IMG/VR virus record: IMGVR_UViG_3300023292_000002
Coordinates: 1 to 46,925 of that record
DNA from: a virus
DNA: 46,925 nucleotides
Reading direction: 5' to 3' (one strand)
In this document: in pieces, positions 38,264 to 46,925 of the stretch
Layout: each line of letters begins with the position of its first letter
Position numbering within the stretch: position 1 is the first letter of the stretch
Notes under the pieces: model-generated
The model's database searches: none
What the model was told of the DNA's origin: nothing
The model's input: only the letters and a program-made list of their open reading frames with translations
Translations under genes and position numbers: made by a program

Positions 38264-38779
38264 ATGCGAAGATTCAAAGGATTAGGATTGATTATCGCTT
38301 TAGTGATGTTATTCATTCTTCCTGTTTTTGCGTCGACTATTCAGTCAACGCTAGGTGGACAGGATTCAAGTGGCAATTATCATTTTACAGTTGATTCAGA
38401 TGGAGTTTTAGCTGGTGCTTCTGGTTCGGTAACGAATGTATCACGAGCATATGAAGCAATATCAGCGACGGAAGAAACTTTAGTTGTTGCCGATAATGGT
38501 AAAATTCTTGTTGCGACAGCTACTTCTACAACTACGTTTACACTTCCTACAGCAGTTGTTGGTATGGAGTTTACGATTGTAGCAGGAAAAGGTCAAACTA
38601 TTAGCGTTGATCCAGCTTCAACAGCAGATACTATTGCGTATCTTACGTTAGATGCAGGAGATGAAATTGATAGTGCTGGTGTAACAGCTGATTCAGTTAC
38701 GCTTAAATGTTATACAGCGAACACGTGGATTCCTGTAAATATGGGTTCATCGGCGTGGAGCGATGGCGGATCCAGTTAA
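38264..38779 (+). CDS. Exported protein with signal peptide in the structural operon
   Basis: 171 residues from ATG 38264 (TAAGGAGG upstream; TTG at 38261 is less likely). Sec signal (FKGLGLIIALVMLFILPVFA), then a beta-rich Thr/Ala/Asp body (ISATEETLVVADNGKILVAT) with strands like TFTLPTAVVGMEFTIVAGKG, a pattern seen in fibre tips and small adhesins. It ends in Ser/Gly. Overlaps the O-antigen ligase-like gene by 17 bases. Confidence 0.65.
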   Translation: MRRFKGLGLIIALVMLFILPVFASTIQSTLGGQDSSGNYHFTVDSDGVLAGASGSVTNVSRAYEAISATEETLVVADNGKILVATATSTTTFTLPTAVVGMEFTIVAGKGQTISVDPASTADTIAYLTLDAGDEIDSAGVTADSVTLKCYTANTWIPVNMGSSAWSDGGSS

Positions 38780-39980
38780 GATGTCAATAATTAAGTTAAT
38801 AGGCTTAGGGCTATGGGTATCTCCGTTTGTCTTTATGCCAAGCGGTACAAGAGGACCAAAGGAAATCTTTGTTCTTTCGATATGTATTGCTCTAGGTTTA
38901 TTAGCTATTTATCGTGGAGAAATAAAAAGGTTCAGGAACACGTGGATTTTGTTTCTTATTGGATGGTTTGTAATTAATCTTATAATGGCTCCAAGATTTG
39001 ATGTTATGTTGTTAGGTACAGATGCCTCAAACTTTTGGATATGGAAGCCGTTTATATTCTGTGTTGCTTATTTTTTAGCGATATTAGCTATTTCAAGCGC
39101 AAATATCACATCAAAAGATTGGGCTAAACTTCTAAAAATGTTTATTTATCCGGCATTGATTATGAGTATTTATGTTATTTTTCAATGGTTCGGTTACGAT
39201 CAGATATTTGGAGTTAAAGAAGTAGCTATTATTGGTAGAGTAACTAATCCTCATATTGCAGGGACAATGGGACAGCCAACGATTGTTGCTCCGTTTATTG
39301 CAATGTGTGTGCCGTTTGCTATTTATGGAAGGAAATATGTAATTACATTAATAATGATTGTTGCGGTAATTATGACAAAGAGCATGGTAGCTATTGGCGC
39401 ATTGAGTTTAGCTATCATTATATTGTTAAGTTTTTTAAGAATGAGAAAGATGGGGTTTATCGGGGTAATCATATTAGGGCTTATGCTTGGATGTATGATG
39501 GTTCCGCAAACAAGAAACATTATTATTAATAAGGTAATAGGGGAATCGAGTGGGCGATTTAAAGAATGGCCGAGAATAATTAAGGACAATAATAGTCCAG
39601 TATTAGGAGGAAAGAAAACATATCCGTTTACTGGATTTGGTGCGGGATCGTTTAAATATGTATATGCTTCAAGAATGATGAAAGGTTCTACTCCGTGGAA
39701 ACAAGCTCACAATGAGTACATAGAGATTTTATACAACTTCGGAATTTTCGGATTGTTTTTATTTTTAGCATCTATATTCTATTTTGTGAAACGTGCAATT
39801 CCAAAAGCGTTAGCATTTGGGGGAGATAGAATCATAGCAATCTTATGTAGTTTATTATGTATTTCGATATGTGCAGGAGGTACTTTTGTATGGCAAATAG
39901 GAACTACGGCTTTTTATACAGTTGTTCTCGTCGGGTTTTTGCATAATACAGATTTTTTAAAAGGAGATAATAATGGATGA
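38763..39980 (+). CDS. O-antigen ligase/polymerase-like membrane protein (WaaL/Wzy_C type)
   Basis: 405 residues (an ATG at 38780 is also possible). Ten or more membrane segments. A large periplasmic loop carries the family signature: SSGRFKEWPRIIKDN (Arg265), GFGAGSFKYVYASRMM, and WKQAHNEYIEILYNFGIFGL, where His316 aligns with the essential His of WaaL ligases. This is the Wzy_C/O-antigen ligase fold. It would ligate or polymerise glycan on lipid carrier in the host periplasm. Location between two virion-operon genes is unusual; it suggests remodelling of the host surface, such as superinfection exclusion, late in infection. Confidence 0.8.
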   Translation: MADPVKMSIIKLIGLGLWVSPFVFMPSGTRGPKEIFVLSICIALGLLAIYRGEIKRFRNTWILFLIGWFVINLIMAPRFDVMLLGTDASNFWIWKPFIFCVAYFLAILAISSANITSKDWAKLLKMFIYPALIMSIYVIFQWFGYDQIFGVKEVAIIGRVTNPHIAGTMGQPTIVAPFIAMCVPFAIYGRKYVITLIMIVAVIMTKSMVAIGALSLAIIILLSFLRMRKMGFIGVIILGLMLGCMMVPQTRNIIINKVIGESSGRFKEWPRIIKDNNSPVLGGKKTYPFTGFGAGSFKYVYASRMMKGSTPWKQAHNEYIEILYNFGIFGLFLFLASIFYFVKRAIPKALAFGGDRIIAILCSLLCISICAGGTFVWQIGTTAFYTVVLVGFLHNTDFLKGDNNG

Positions 39981-40806
39981 AATAAAAAAAGAAATAGAAA
40001 TATTGAAAGAGGAGGCAATAGCTTTAAAGCAACAGCATGACAGAGAGTATAAAGAGTACGGAGTTAAAATTACATCTTTTTCTTGTCAGGTTAAGTCGTT
40101 GAAAGAAGAAGTAAAAAGTCTTGAAGAGTATTTAGCTGGTAAGGTTGTTGCAGAAAAGAAAAAGGTTAAAGAGGCTGAAGATAAACAGATTAAACAGTTA
40201 AACAAAGCTGATGAATTAGTTAATGAATCTTTAATAAAACGTCAAGATGCTGAAAAGGTTCTTGAGGATGCTAAAGAAAATAAGGATATATATGAGAAAG
40301 GCATTAACAAGAGGCTTGATGATGTAAAGAATAGAGAAGAAGCCGTTATTATTCGTTCAGAAAAGGTTTCGCAGAAAGAATCCGGAGCGAATGTTAAATT
40401 AGCTGAATTAGATGCGCGGGAAAAGCAACAGGATCTTCGATCAACACAACTTCATCAAGAATCACACGATGGAGTTAAAAAACTTAAAGAAATTATTATA
40501 AAAGAAAAAATAGTTAAAAAAAATCTTGAGGCGATTGAAGCAAAACTATTAGAGGCGCAGAAATTGGTTAGAGAAAACAATCTTATCTTAGAGAAAAAGG
40601 AAAAGATGCTCAAGGAAATAGGAGAAAAGCAATATATTATAAGCAGGAAGGAAGAGGTTATTGCTGATAAAGAAAGGAAATTAGAGGTTGAGCAAGGGAA
40701 ATTGAAAATAGCATCTTCTCAAGTAAAATCTACAATTATTAAACTTGATGCTAGAAGAGAAAATCTTAATACAATGTATAAGAAGTTTAAAGAAGGAGGC
40801 AATTAA
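39973..40806 (+). CDS. Long coiled-coil protein in the tail operon
   Basis: 277 residues, almost entirely coiled coil with Lys/Glu heptads (EEVKSLEEYLAGKVVAEKKK, then LEAIEAKLLEAQKLVRE). It starts 8 bases before the ligase stop and ends at the next ATG. It may scaffold tail assembly or act as a structural rod. No membrane segment or signal peptide is seen. No family is recognised. Confidence 0.6.
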   Translation: MDEIKKEIEILKEEAIALKQQHDREYKEYGVKITSFSCQVKSLKEEVKSLEEYLAGKVVAEKKKVKEAEDKQIKQLNKADELVNESLIKRQDAEKVLEDAKENKDIYEKGINKRLDDVKNREEAVIIRSEKVSQKESGANVKLAELDAREKQQDLRSTQLHQESHDGVKKLKEIIIKEKIVKKNLEAIEAKLLEAQKLVRENNLILEKKEKMLKEIGEKQYIISRKEEVIADKERKLEVEQGKLKIASSQVKSTIIKLDARRENLNTMYKKFKEGGN

Positions 40807-41192
40807 TGTTAAAAGAAGGAGTTGAAACATTAGCAAATGCTGATGGAACACTATCACTTGATTGTGGTGGTTCGGATAATGAAGCAAGTAGGATATTTGA
40901 GTTAAGTACAGTTCGTAAGATTGGTTTTGATTTGTTAGCTGTTTCTGAAGGTGTTGTTGATATTCTTGTTGAGTTAGAAGTATCAAACACACTAACAGCG
41001 ACGGAGTTTGCCGAGCAAACATCATATTCTGACTTGGTTAATCTTGTGAATACAACAAGGTATCGTAAAACAGTTGTTGATGCAAGTATACCGGGGTTTA
41101 AATATGGACGCATTAAAGCTACTGGACAGGGTACTAATGCGGCAGGGAACACTTTAACAGGGACGATAAATCTTATCCGCGAAGAGGAGTAA
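40806..41192 (+). CDS. Small beta-rich tail/head accessory protein
   Basis: 128 residues, all beta by pattern (FELSTVRKIGFDLLAVSEGV, then GFKYGRIKATGQGTNAAG). Cytoplasmic, no signal. GGAGG upstream. It directly precedes the head-tail adaptor, so a minor structural protein is likely; exact role unknown. Confidence 0.58.
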   Translation: MLKEGVETLANADGTLSLDCGGSDNEASRIFELSTVRKIGFDLLAVSEGVVDILVELEVSNTLTATEFAEQTSYSDLVNLVNTTRYRKTVVDASIPGFKYGRIKATGQGTNAAGNTLTGTINLIREEE

Positions 41193-41195
41193 AAC

Positions 41196-41894
41196 ATGAC
41201 TTTAGGCGAATTTAGAACAATTATTCGCGTATTGGTTCCTTCTGCCAATAAAGGTGCTGTCAGTGATACGACTATGGATTTACTTATAAATAGTGGTGTT
41301 CGATTAGTCAATACAATGGCAAAAGCCTATCGCGGAGAAGAGTATTTTAATGTTGAAGATGAGACAAATAGTTATAATTTGAGGGATATTAATTCAGATT
41401 TCACATTAATTGGTAAAGGTGGATTATGGATGAATAAGGGAACAACCGCATCACCTCAATGGAAAAAGTTAGATGCAGTTGATCGGGCTTATTTAGACCG
41501 GAAGTTTCCTAATTGGATGGATCAAGATTCAGGTGTTCCTCTGTATTATATCGTAGAAGCAGGTAAAATCATTGTTCATCCATCACCAAACGCTGATTTA
41601 ACTGATGGGTTTTGGATGCCTGATTTTGTTGTTAAACCAACGAAAATGACAGCAAATACACATTATCCATTTACAGGAACAACGGAAGAAATAAGTGATT
41701 TAGAGCCGTTAGATGATGTAATTGTTGATTATGTACGTTGGCATCTAAAACACGCTGTAGGTAGGGAACAGAGTGGACTTGTAACAAGAAAAGAGTTTGA
41801 GATAGAATTAAGGCGTAAAATAAAAACAATCAATCGTAGACCTGATATTTCGTCAAATTGGCGTGCTTTACGAATGAAAGGTAGAAAAGGGTAA
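41196..41894 (+). CDS. Head-tail adaptor (tail tubular A/gp4-like)
   Basis: 232 residues. The N-terminus MTLGEFRTIIRVLVPSANKG and the body YNLRDINSDFTLIGKGGLWM, then DQDSGVPLYYIVEAGKIIVH and a helical tail (VDYVRWHLKHAVGREQSGLV), follow the pattern of podovirus adaptor/tail tubular A proteins, which sit under the portal. Immediately upstream of the tail hub gene, as in T7-like and P22-like orders. Confidence 0.75.
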   Translation: MTLGEFRTIIRVLVPSANKGAVSDTTMDLLINSGVRLVNTMAKAYRGEEYFNVEDETNSYNLRDINSDFTLIGKGGLWMNKGTTASPQWKKLDAVDRAYLDRKFPNWMDQDSGVPLYYIVEAGKIIVHPSPNADLTDGFWMPDFVVKPTKMTANTHYPFTGTTEEISDLEPLDDVIVDYVRWHLKHAVGREQSGLVTRKEFEIELRRKIKTINRRPDISSNWRALRMKGRKG

Positions 41895-41895
41895 T

Positions 41896-44325
41896 ATGAT
41901 AAAGAAAATTATAAGTTTTCTATTCATTTTTATGTGTATTTCGAGTGTTTCTTTTGCTCAATGGGATTCTGTGCATGAAATAAACGACTTTTCAAAATTG
42001 TTAAGTAGTCATGTGAACCCTTATTTGATTAAAGAAGGCGCATCGCTTGAAGCTAATAATCTTCGTGCGAATGATACATATGGAGCATTATCTAAGCGTT
42101 CTGCTATGCTTTCATACGGAACTGTAGGAAGTTATGCTGTTACAGGGCTTCACAGGTATTATAAATCTGCTGGAGATAAGCACCTTATTGTATCAGGAAG
42201 CACTTATTTGAAGGGTGCTAAAAATGATTCAAGCACGTTTATTATACTTCGTGATGAGCTTACAGATGGGAGCCGATGGCAATTTGTTACGTTCAAGAAT
42301 AAGGCTATTGGAGTAAATGGCGCAGATAACCCGCAAAAGTATGATGGTAAGGTTTTAATTACAGATAATACGGATGGAGCGAGAACAACAAGTATTTTAA
42401 CTGCTGATCTTGGCGCTCCTTATGCGGAACTTAATACAGGGGCAAATTTAGACGCTTCACGTTGGTATCAATATAAAATGGGATATTATGACGGTTCTAC
42501 TTATTATTACAGTACAGCAAGGTCAAATCCTATTTTAACAGGGGCAACCGTACGAGATATATCACTCACGGACATTCCTTTGGGTCCTAGTGGCACGACA
42601 GCGAGATATGTGTACCGAACGCTTGGAAACACGACTAGAGCCAATGCAGAGGCAGATACAGCGTTTTGGCTTGTCTCAACGATAGCAGACAATACAACGA
42701 CAACACTTAATGACACTATGACTGATGATACGGCTGATAACGGCGCTACGCCACTTTTGGCGACAGTTGTAGCAGGGTCGAATTTAACTCCTCCAATATC
42801 TAAATTTATAATGATTCATAAGAAAAGGTTATGGATGGCACATAATCCAACTAATGAATCTGATGTTTACTGGTCTTATGCTTTTAAGCCGGATATATTT
42901 GATGCTGCTGATTATGAAGAATTTAGACCTGATGATGGGGATGAGATAACTTTCATCAAAAATCAGCTTGGCGTGGTTGTTATTGGTAAGACAAATAGCA
43001 TTATAAAATTTAGCACAATAAGCAGTAGCGATACATTATGGTCAATTCATGGACCATATTCATTTGTAGGGTGTCAAGCGCCATATTCTGCCGTTAATTC
43101 TCCGGTAGGTATCATATATTTGTCAAAAAATGGGCTTTATGCGTTCAATGGTCAATCTTCTTCTCTTATTTCTGATGCTGTAACGTCTGAATTAAGAGAC
43201 GTTTTATGGACAAATCGTAATAATGTTGCAGGTGTATTTCATCAAAACGAATATCAGATGGCTTATACTTCGGTTGAATCAGGGGAAGCAGTAAATAATA
43301 AGGTCATTGTATTTGATATTCAGAGGGATGCGTATTCGATTGATGATAAAAGTGTCAATGTATTTGAGGTTTTAGATTCAGGTTCAGATGAAGGAACGCT
43401 TTATTCAGGGACAAGTGATACAGATGGATATGTTCATGCTCATACATTTGCGACTAGCGAGCTTGTTTATAGGTCAAAGAGCGATTTAAAGACAGGAACA
43501 ATGAGTTCTGTGGGCGTTTTAGGTACAGAGGTATCTCCTTCAATGGAATTATCTTGGGGGTTTGGGTGTGATGATGCGGCAGTTACAGGAAGAACAACGG
43601 ATTCGGTATTGTTTGCAGGGGCAATAACTGATCGACCTTCTACTTCTGGTTGGTGGTGGGGACCTATTGTTCAGATAAATGCTGATGTTTTGGACAAATT
43701 ATACTGGTCTGAATCTCTTGGTGGATTTGGGGATATTACGTTAGCGGTAAGGTTCGGGGCAAGCTCGGCGGCTGTATCGGCGGCTTCATGGTCAAGTGAA
43801 TACACTAATCCGGCTGGTTCTGATATTTCAGGAATAACAGCTAATGATTGGGCGCAAATAAGGGCAACATATACATCAACGGATATTAATTACACTCCTA
43901 CAATATGGAACGCTGAAAACTATGCAATTAGATTAGCATACAGCAAAGAAGGAGCTATTGCAGAAACGATTATTCCTACTGTTTGGAAAAAAGGGTGGAT
44001 GAATTTCGGAAAACAGAAAAAGAAACGTATTAGTGAGATTGAGTTTTTCTATGAAGCGACAGAAGGAGATATTAACTTTACGCTTGAGAATTTAGCAGGA
44101 AACATATCAAAGACGTTCGAGATTGATTTTACTGTTGATCCTGATGATGATTTAGAAGATGGATATACAGGGAATAAAGCGTCAAAGTCTTATTTATGGA
44201 GAGCGCCAGTTGAAGAAGATACTCCAATAGGGGAGTTTTTTCAGTACACGCTTGAAGATGATGGAATAACGGCATGGAAAATATTTAAAATTAAAACAAG
44301 GTATTCTCTTGAAAATATTTATTAA
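41896..44325 (+). CDS. Tail hub/nozzle-like beta-propeller protein with signal peptide
   Basis: 809 residues. After a Sec signal (MIKKIISFLFIFMCISSVSF, cut after FAQ-type site), the sequence INDFSKLLSSHVNPYLIKEG, then LEANNLRANDTYGALSKRSA, is the GGLN-type opening of podovirus tail hub or stabilisation proteins that form beta propellers. Repeated strand units follow (IIYLSKNGLYAFNGQSSSLI). In known short-tailed phages this protein is added in the cytoplasm and carries no export signal, so the signal peptide here is anomalous. It overlaps the fibre gene by 17 bases. Confidence 0.75.
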   Translation: MIKKIISFLFIFMCISSVSFAQWDSVHEINDFSKLLSSHVNPYLIKEGASLEANNLRANDTYGALSKRSAMLSYGTVGSYAVTGLHRYYKSAGDKHLIVSGSTYLKGAKNDSSTFIILRDELTDGSRWQFVTFKNKAIGVNGADNPQKYDGKVLITDNTDGARTTSILTADLGAPYAELNTGANLDASRWYQYKMGYYDGSTYYYSTARSNPILTGATVRDISLTDIPLGPSGTTARYVYRTLGNTTRANAEADTAFWLVSTIADNTTTTLNDTMTDDTADNGATPLLATVVAGSNLTPPISKFIMIHKKRLWMAHNPTNESDVYWSYAFKPDIFDAADYEEFRPDDGDEITFIKNQLGVVVIGKTNSIIKFSTISSSDTLWSIHGPYSFVGCQAPYSAVNSPVGIIYLSKNGLYAFNGQSSSLISDAVTSELRDVLWTNRNNVAGVFHQNEYQMAYTSVESGEAVNNKVIVFDIQRDAYSIDDKSVNVFEVLDSGSDEGTLYSGTSDTDGYVHAHTFATSELVYRSKSDLKTGTMSSVGVLGTEVSPSMELSWGFGCDDAAVTGRTTDSVLFAGAITDRPSTSGWWWGPIVQINADVLDKLYWSESLGGFGDITLAVRFGASSAAVSAASWSSEYTNPAGSDISGITANDWAQIRATYTSTDINYTPTIWNAENYAIRLAYSKEGAIAETIIPTVWKKGWMNFGKQKKKRISEIEFFYEATEGDINFTLENLAGNISKTFEIDFTVDPDDDLEDGYTGNKASKSYLWRAPVEEDTPIGEFFQYTLEDDGITAWKIFKIKTRYSLENIY

Positions 44326-46925
44326 CATATTATTTGCTTTACTTATTGGTTGTGGTGTAAATACTCCTGTATTTGCAGAGGGCGAGGTGTGGCCAGATAA
44401 CGCTTATCTTGAACATAGATTATTTGATATGGAAAAAAGGATTGTTGATATTGAGAGTTTATCAGCAGGACAAGATCATAAAGTATTAACTTCTGCAACA
44501 GATGATTCAGCTAGTTATCTTGATGATTTAGTTGATGGTACAACTTTGGTTGTTTCGGCAGATACTTTGGTTGTTAACTCAATTACAGCAGATAATATTG
44601 ATGTAGATAATCTTTCGGCAATATCCGCTAATTTGGGAACAATAACGGCAGGAACAATAACCGGAGCAACGATTCAAACAGCAACAGGAAATCCTAAAGT
44701 CGTTATGGATGGCGATGGATTAACGGCGGCAGATGGGGATGGAAACTTTATTTTTGAGGTTGAGACAACTGGAACAGACGTTGGGGATATTACGATCGGC
44801 GATTATGAAGGAACTGGTGGAGCAAGATGGGATGATTCAGAGAACTTGTTCACTATCAATGGTGTTTTAAATGCTACAACTGGAACTATTGGTGGATTTA
44901 CAATAGGTTCAACGTCATTATCGGCAGGAAGTGGTGGAACTGGTGTTGGTCTTGCTCCCGGAACGTATCCTTTCTATGCAGGTTCAGAAACACCGGGAAC
45001 TGCTCCGTTCAGAGTATCTAATGCTGGTGCAATAACAGCTTCATCAGGAACAATAGGCGGAAGTGTTTTAGGAGATACATATATTAGGTCAAGTGATTTT
45101 GTTTCTGGTGCGTTAGGGGCAGGATGGCAGTTAGGAGCTAATCTTGCAGAATTTAACAACATACGGGCGCGCGGAAAGATTACGACAGCCGTATTTGCGC
45201 GAGACGTAATTTCTTCAATAGGAGGGAATTTCCTTGTTTCTGATTCTGATATTTTAGATGCTGATATGACAGCCGCAGATGCTTCAACAATGACGATTTT
45301 AGGAGATACGACTTTTGTTGCTAATGATATTTTAAGAATAAAAGATGGCACAGATGATGAATGGTTTACTGTTACAAATGCAGGGAGCGCTCCGGTTTAC
45401 ACAGTTACAAGGGATAGGGCAGGGGATTACACAGCAAATGCAAATCCTATTTGGAAAAAAGGAACGGCAGTTGTAAGTTATGGAGCAAGTGGAGAAGGTC
45501 TTATTTTTATGACAGCCTCAGAGGCAAATGCTCCGCATATTGATGTTTTAACTCATGCAGGATCGCCTTGGACAACAACAACGACAGAAATGCGTATGGG
45601 AAACTTAAACGGCTTTTTAGGGTATTCTACAGATAAATACGGAATAGCAATAGGAGAAACAGATAATTATTTGAAGTATGACGCTACAAATGGATTGAGT
45701 ATAAAGGGAGTTGTTTCATTAGAAAGTGGTTCAACTGGTGCATCAGAGGCTACTGGATGGGCGGCAACCGAAGATTCTACTTTAATTGATGGTGGAAATA
45801 TCTACACAGGAACTATAACAGCGCAGTCAATAGCAGTAGATAGCATCACAGGCGATCATATTAAGGCTAATACGATTGAGGCATCTTCTATCATTAGTAT
45901 TCCTTTTGGTAAAATAACAGCAGGAACGCTTGAATCCGTTGAAATAATTTTGGGTGATGGCGGAGTTTTTAAGAGTGCGAATTATGTTGAAAGCACAACG
46001 GGATTTATGCTTAATGATACAGATGGTCTTGAAATTAATTCAGGTGCAGTTAATGCTGATGTTGTTTTAATTGAAGGTGCAAGATTAAGAGATCAGTTTG
46101 AAGTAACTGCTCATTCAATCATTGAGGATGAAGATTCGGGAGAATGGGACCAAGGAACAGATAGTGGAACAAAAAGTTCATCAGATGTATTAGAACTTTC
46201 TGATATAAATACGGCAGGAAATTTCACAAGTCAGATTTTAGATGCAGGAACTTCTCCTGAGTTTGGTACGATTCAATGGACAGAGACATATACGAATGTT
46301 GAGAATGAAGTAGGAACGGATGGCACTCCAACTAAATATATTGGTACTGGAAGTGCTACGAGTGCTACAAATATTAATGATAGTAATGATTCTACTAGCG
46401 TAAATTGGGGAGATGGAACGAATTATTGGGGCAATCATGCAATAGGAGAAATTGATTTAGGTTCAGCAAAATCTATAACAGGATGGCGAGTTGTTTGTGG
46501 TTCATCAGGCACTATTCCGGTTAAAGGATGGAAATTACAATATTCTGATAATGGTAGTCCGTCAGGAACATGGACAGATTTAACAAGTCAATATTATACG
46601 ACTACGGCTTCTGATACAATTTCAGCATCTTCTCATAGATATTGGCGGTGGTATGGTGGCGTGAACGCAGAATATTATGATAATTGGTTTTTATCTTCTC
46701 TTGAATTATTTACAACAGAAGCAGTTGATCCAGACGTAACGCTTCAAGTAAGAACAGATGACGATTCAGATATGTCCTCTCCAACGGCGTATTCTTCTGC
46801 TTTGACAAATCCTTTTGGTTCAAATATTGATATTGATGATAATAGATATATTCAGTATAAGGCAACATGGACTACGACAGCTACGGCAAAAGATTATGTA
46901 ACTATAGATGATATTAAGATAAATT
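44309..46925 (+). CDS. Junction-spanning tail fibre/host-specificity protein, N-terminal part
   Basis: Opens at TTG 44309, giving a Sec/lipoprotein-type start (MKIFINILFALLIGCGVNTP) with LIGC as a possible lipobox, and stays open to the window end; it continues at 1-630. An internal ATG at 44429 is possible but would lose the signal. Next come repeats typical of J-like and fibre proteins (LSAISANLGTITAGTITGAT, ASSGTIGG, then SITGDHIKANTIEASSIISI). Around 46330-46720 lies a discoidin (F5/8 type C)-like module (GEIDLGSAKSITGWRVVCGS, then YWRWYGGVNAEYYDNWFLSS). Probable receptor-binding fibre. Confidence 0.8.
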   Translation, partial: MKIFINILFALLIGCGVNTPVFAEGEVWPDNAYLEHRLFDMEKRIVDIESLSAGQDHKVLTSATDDSASYLDDLVDGTTLVVSADTLVVNSITADNIDVDNLSAISANLGTITAGTITGATIQTATGNPKVVMDGDGLTAADGDGNFIFEVETTGTDVGDITIGDYEGTGGARWDDSENLFTINGVLNATTGTIGGFTIGSTSLSAGSGGTGVGLAPGTYPFYAGSETPGTAPFRVSNAGAITASSGTIGGSVLGDTYIRSSDFVSGALGAGWQLGANLAEFNNIRARGKITTAVFARDVISSIGGNFLVSDSDILDADMTAADASTMTILGDTTFVANDILRIKDGTDDEWFTVTNAGSAPVYTVTRDRAGDYTANANPIWKKGTAVVSYGASGEGLIFMTASEANAPHIDVLTHAGSPWTTTTTEMRMGNLNGFLGYSTDKYGIAIGETDNYLKYDATNGLSIKGVVSLESGSTGASEATGWAATEDSTLIDGGNIYTGTITAQSIAVDSITGDHIKANTIEASSIISIPFGKITAGTLESVEIILGDGGVFKSANYVESTTGFMLNDTDGLEINSGAVNADVVLIEGARLRDQFEVTAHSIIEDEDSGEWDQGTDSGTKSSSDVLELSDINTAGNFTSQILDAGTSPEFGTIQWTETYTNVENEVGTDGTPTKYIGTGSATSATNINDSNDSTSVNWGDGTNYWGNHAIGEIDLGSAKSITGWRVVCGSSGTIPVKGWKLQYSDNGSPSGTWTDLTSQYYTTTASDTISASSHRYWRWYGGVNAEYYDNWFLSSLELFTTEAVDPDVTLQVRTDDDSDMSSPTAYSSALTNPFGSNIDIDDNRYIQYKATWTTTATAKDYVTIDDIKIN
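46799..46925. repeat. Terminal direct repeat, right copy (assembly overlap)
   Basis: Identical to bases 1-127. The fibre frame runs through it without change, so the two copies represent one locus of the circular map. Confidence 0.93.

Overview
The window is an apparently complete, circular-mapping dsDNA phage genome. Bases 1-127 are repeated exactly at 46799-46925, and one long fibre gene reads in frame through that overlap, so the unique genome is about 46,798 bp. It is visibly AT-rich, uses all three standard stop codons, and almost every gene lies on the + strand. The gene set is podovirus-like: portal, scaffold, coat, short-tail adaptor, beta-rich tail hub and a giant ejection protein, with no tape measure, tail tube or sheath. 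No DNA polymerase, primase, RNA polymerase, integrase or CI-like repressor was recognised, so replication probably leans on the host. The host is most likely a diderm bacterium: the phage carries a spanin-like lipoprotein, an O-antigen ligase-like protein and a TMTC-like membrane glycosyltransferase. Its taxon cannot be read from this sequence.

Layout, following transcription. (1) Early/replication module, 15101-28526. A strong sigma70-type promoter carries an embedded palindrome and is followed by a ribbon-helix-helix gene, small genes, an ERF annealing protein, a RecB-like exonuclease, a DnaQ-like exonuclease and small unknowns. A second promoter with a pseudoknot/terminator leader (19747-19905) precedes a GIY-YIG gene, a replication initiator, a DnaB-like helicase, a RusA resolvase and an HNH protein. 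Next come three aberrant tRNA-like elements (23105-23352), a run of small Zn-finger and accessory genes, a PD-(D/E)XK protein and the GT-C glycosyltransferase. (2) Packaging/head module, 28581-38253: a third promoter with a leader hairpin, TerS, TerL, portal, small genes including a Com-like zinc finger, a terminator-like hairpin, scaffold, decoration protein, HNH homing endonuclease and major coat. (3) Tail/surface module, 38264 through the junction to 13369: an exported protein, the O-antigen ligase-like protein, a coiled-coil protein, head-tail adaptor, tail hub, the junction-spanning fibre, further exported fibre-like proteins, an antisense HNH gene, a cupin-like protein, ejection proteins including a 1958-residue protein (GH108 muramidase and HEIGH metalloprotease motif), and a 775-residue Gly-rich fibre. 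(4) Lysis module, 13439-15028: holin-like proteins, a spanin-like nested pair and a membrane protein, closed by a rho-independent terminator at 15055-15086.

The most unusual features are these. Several apparent virion proteins (tail hub, fibres, fibre-associated proteins) begin with textbook Sec signal peptides. The phage encodes two multi-pass envelope-glycan proteins, one of them inside the structural operon. The tRNA-like cluster keeps perfect end-closing stems and T-arm-like hairpins while the anticodon or D-arm regions are collapsed or rearranged. The three promoters are near-identical in architecture, and two are followed by structured leaders. No similarity search was run; all functional names rest on motifs, gene order and recognition of family sequence patterns.
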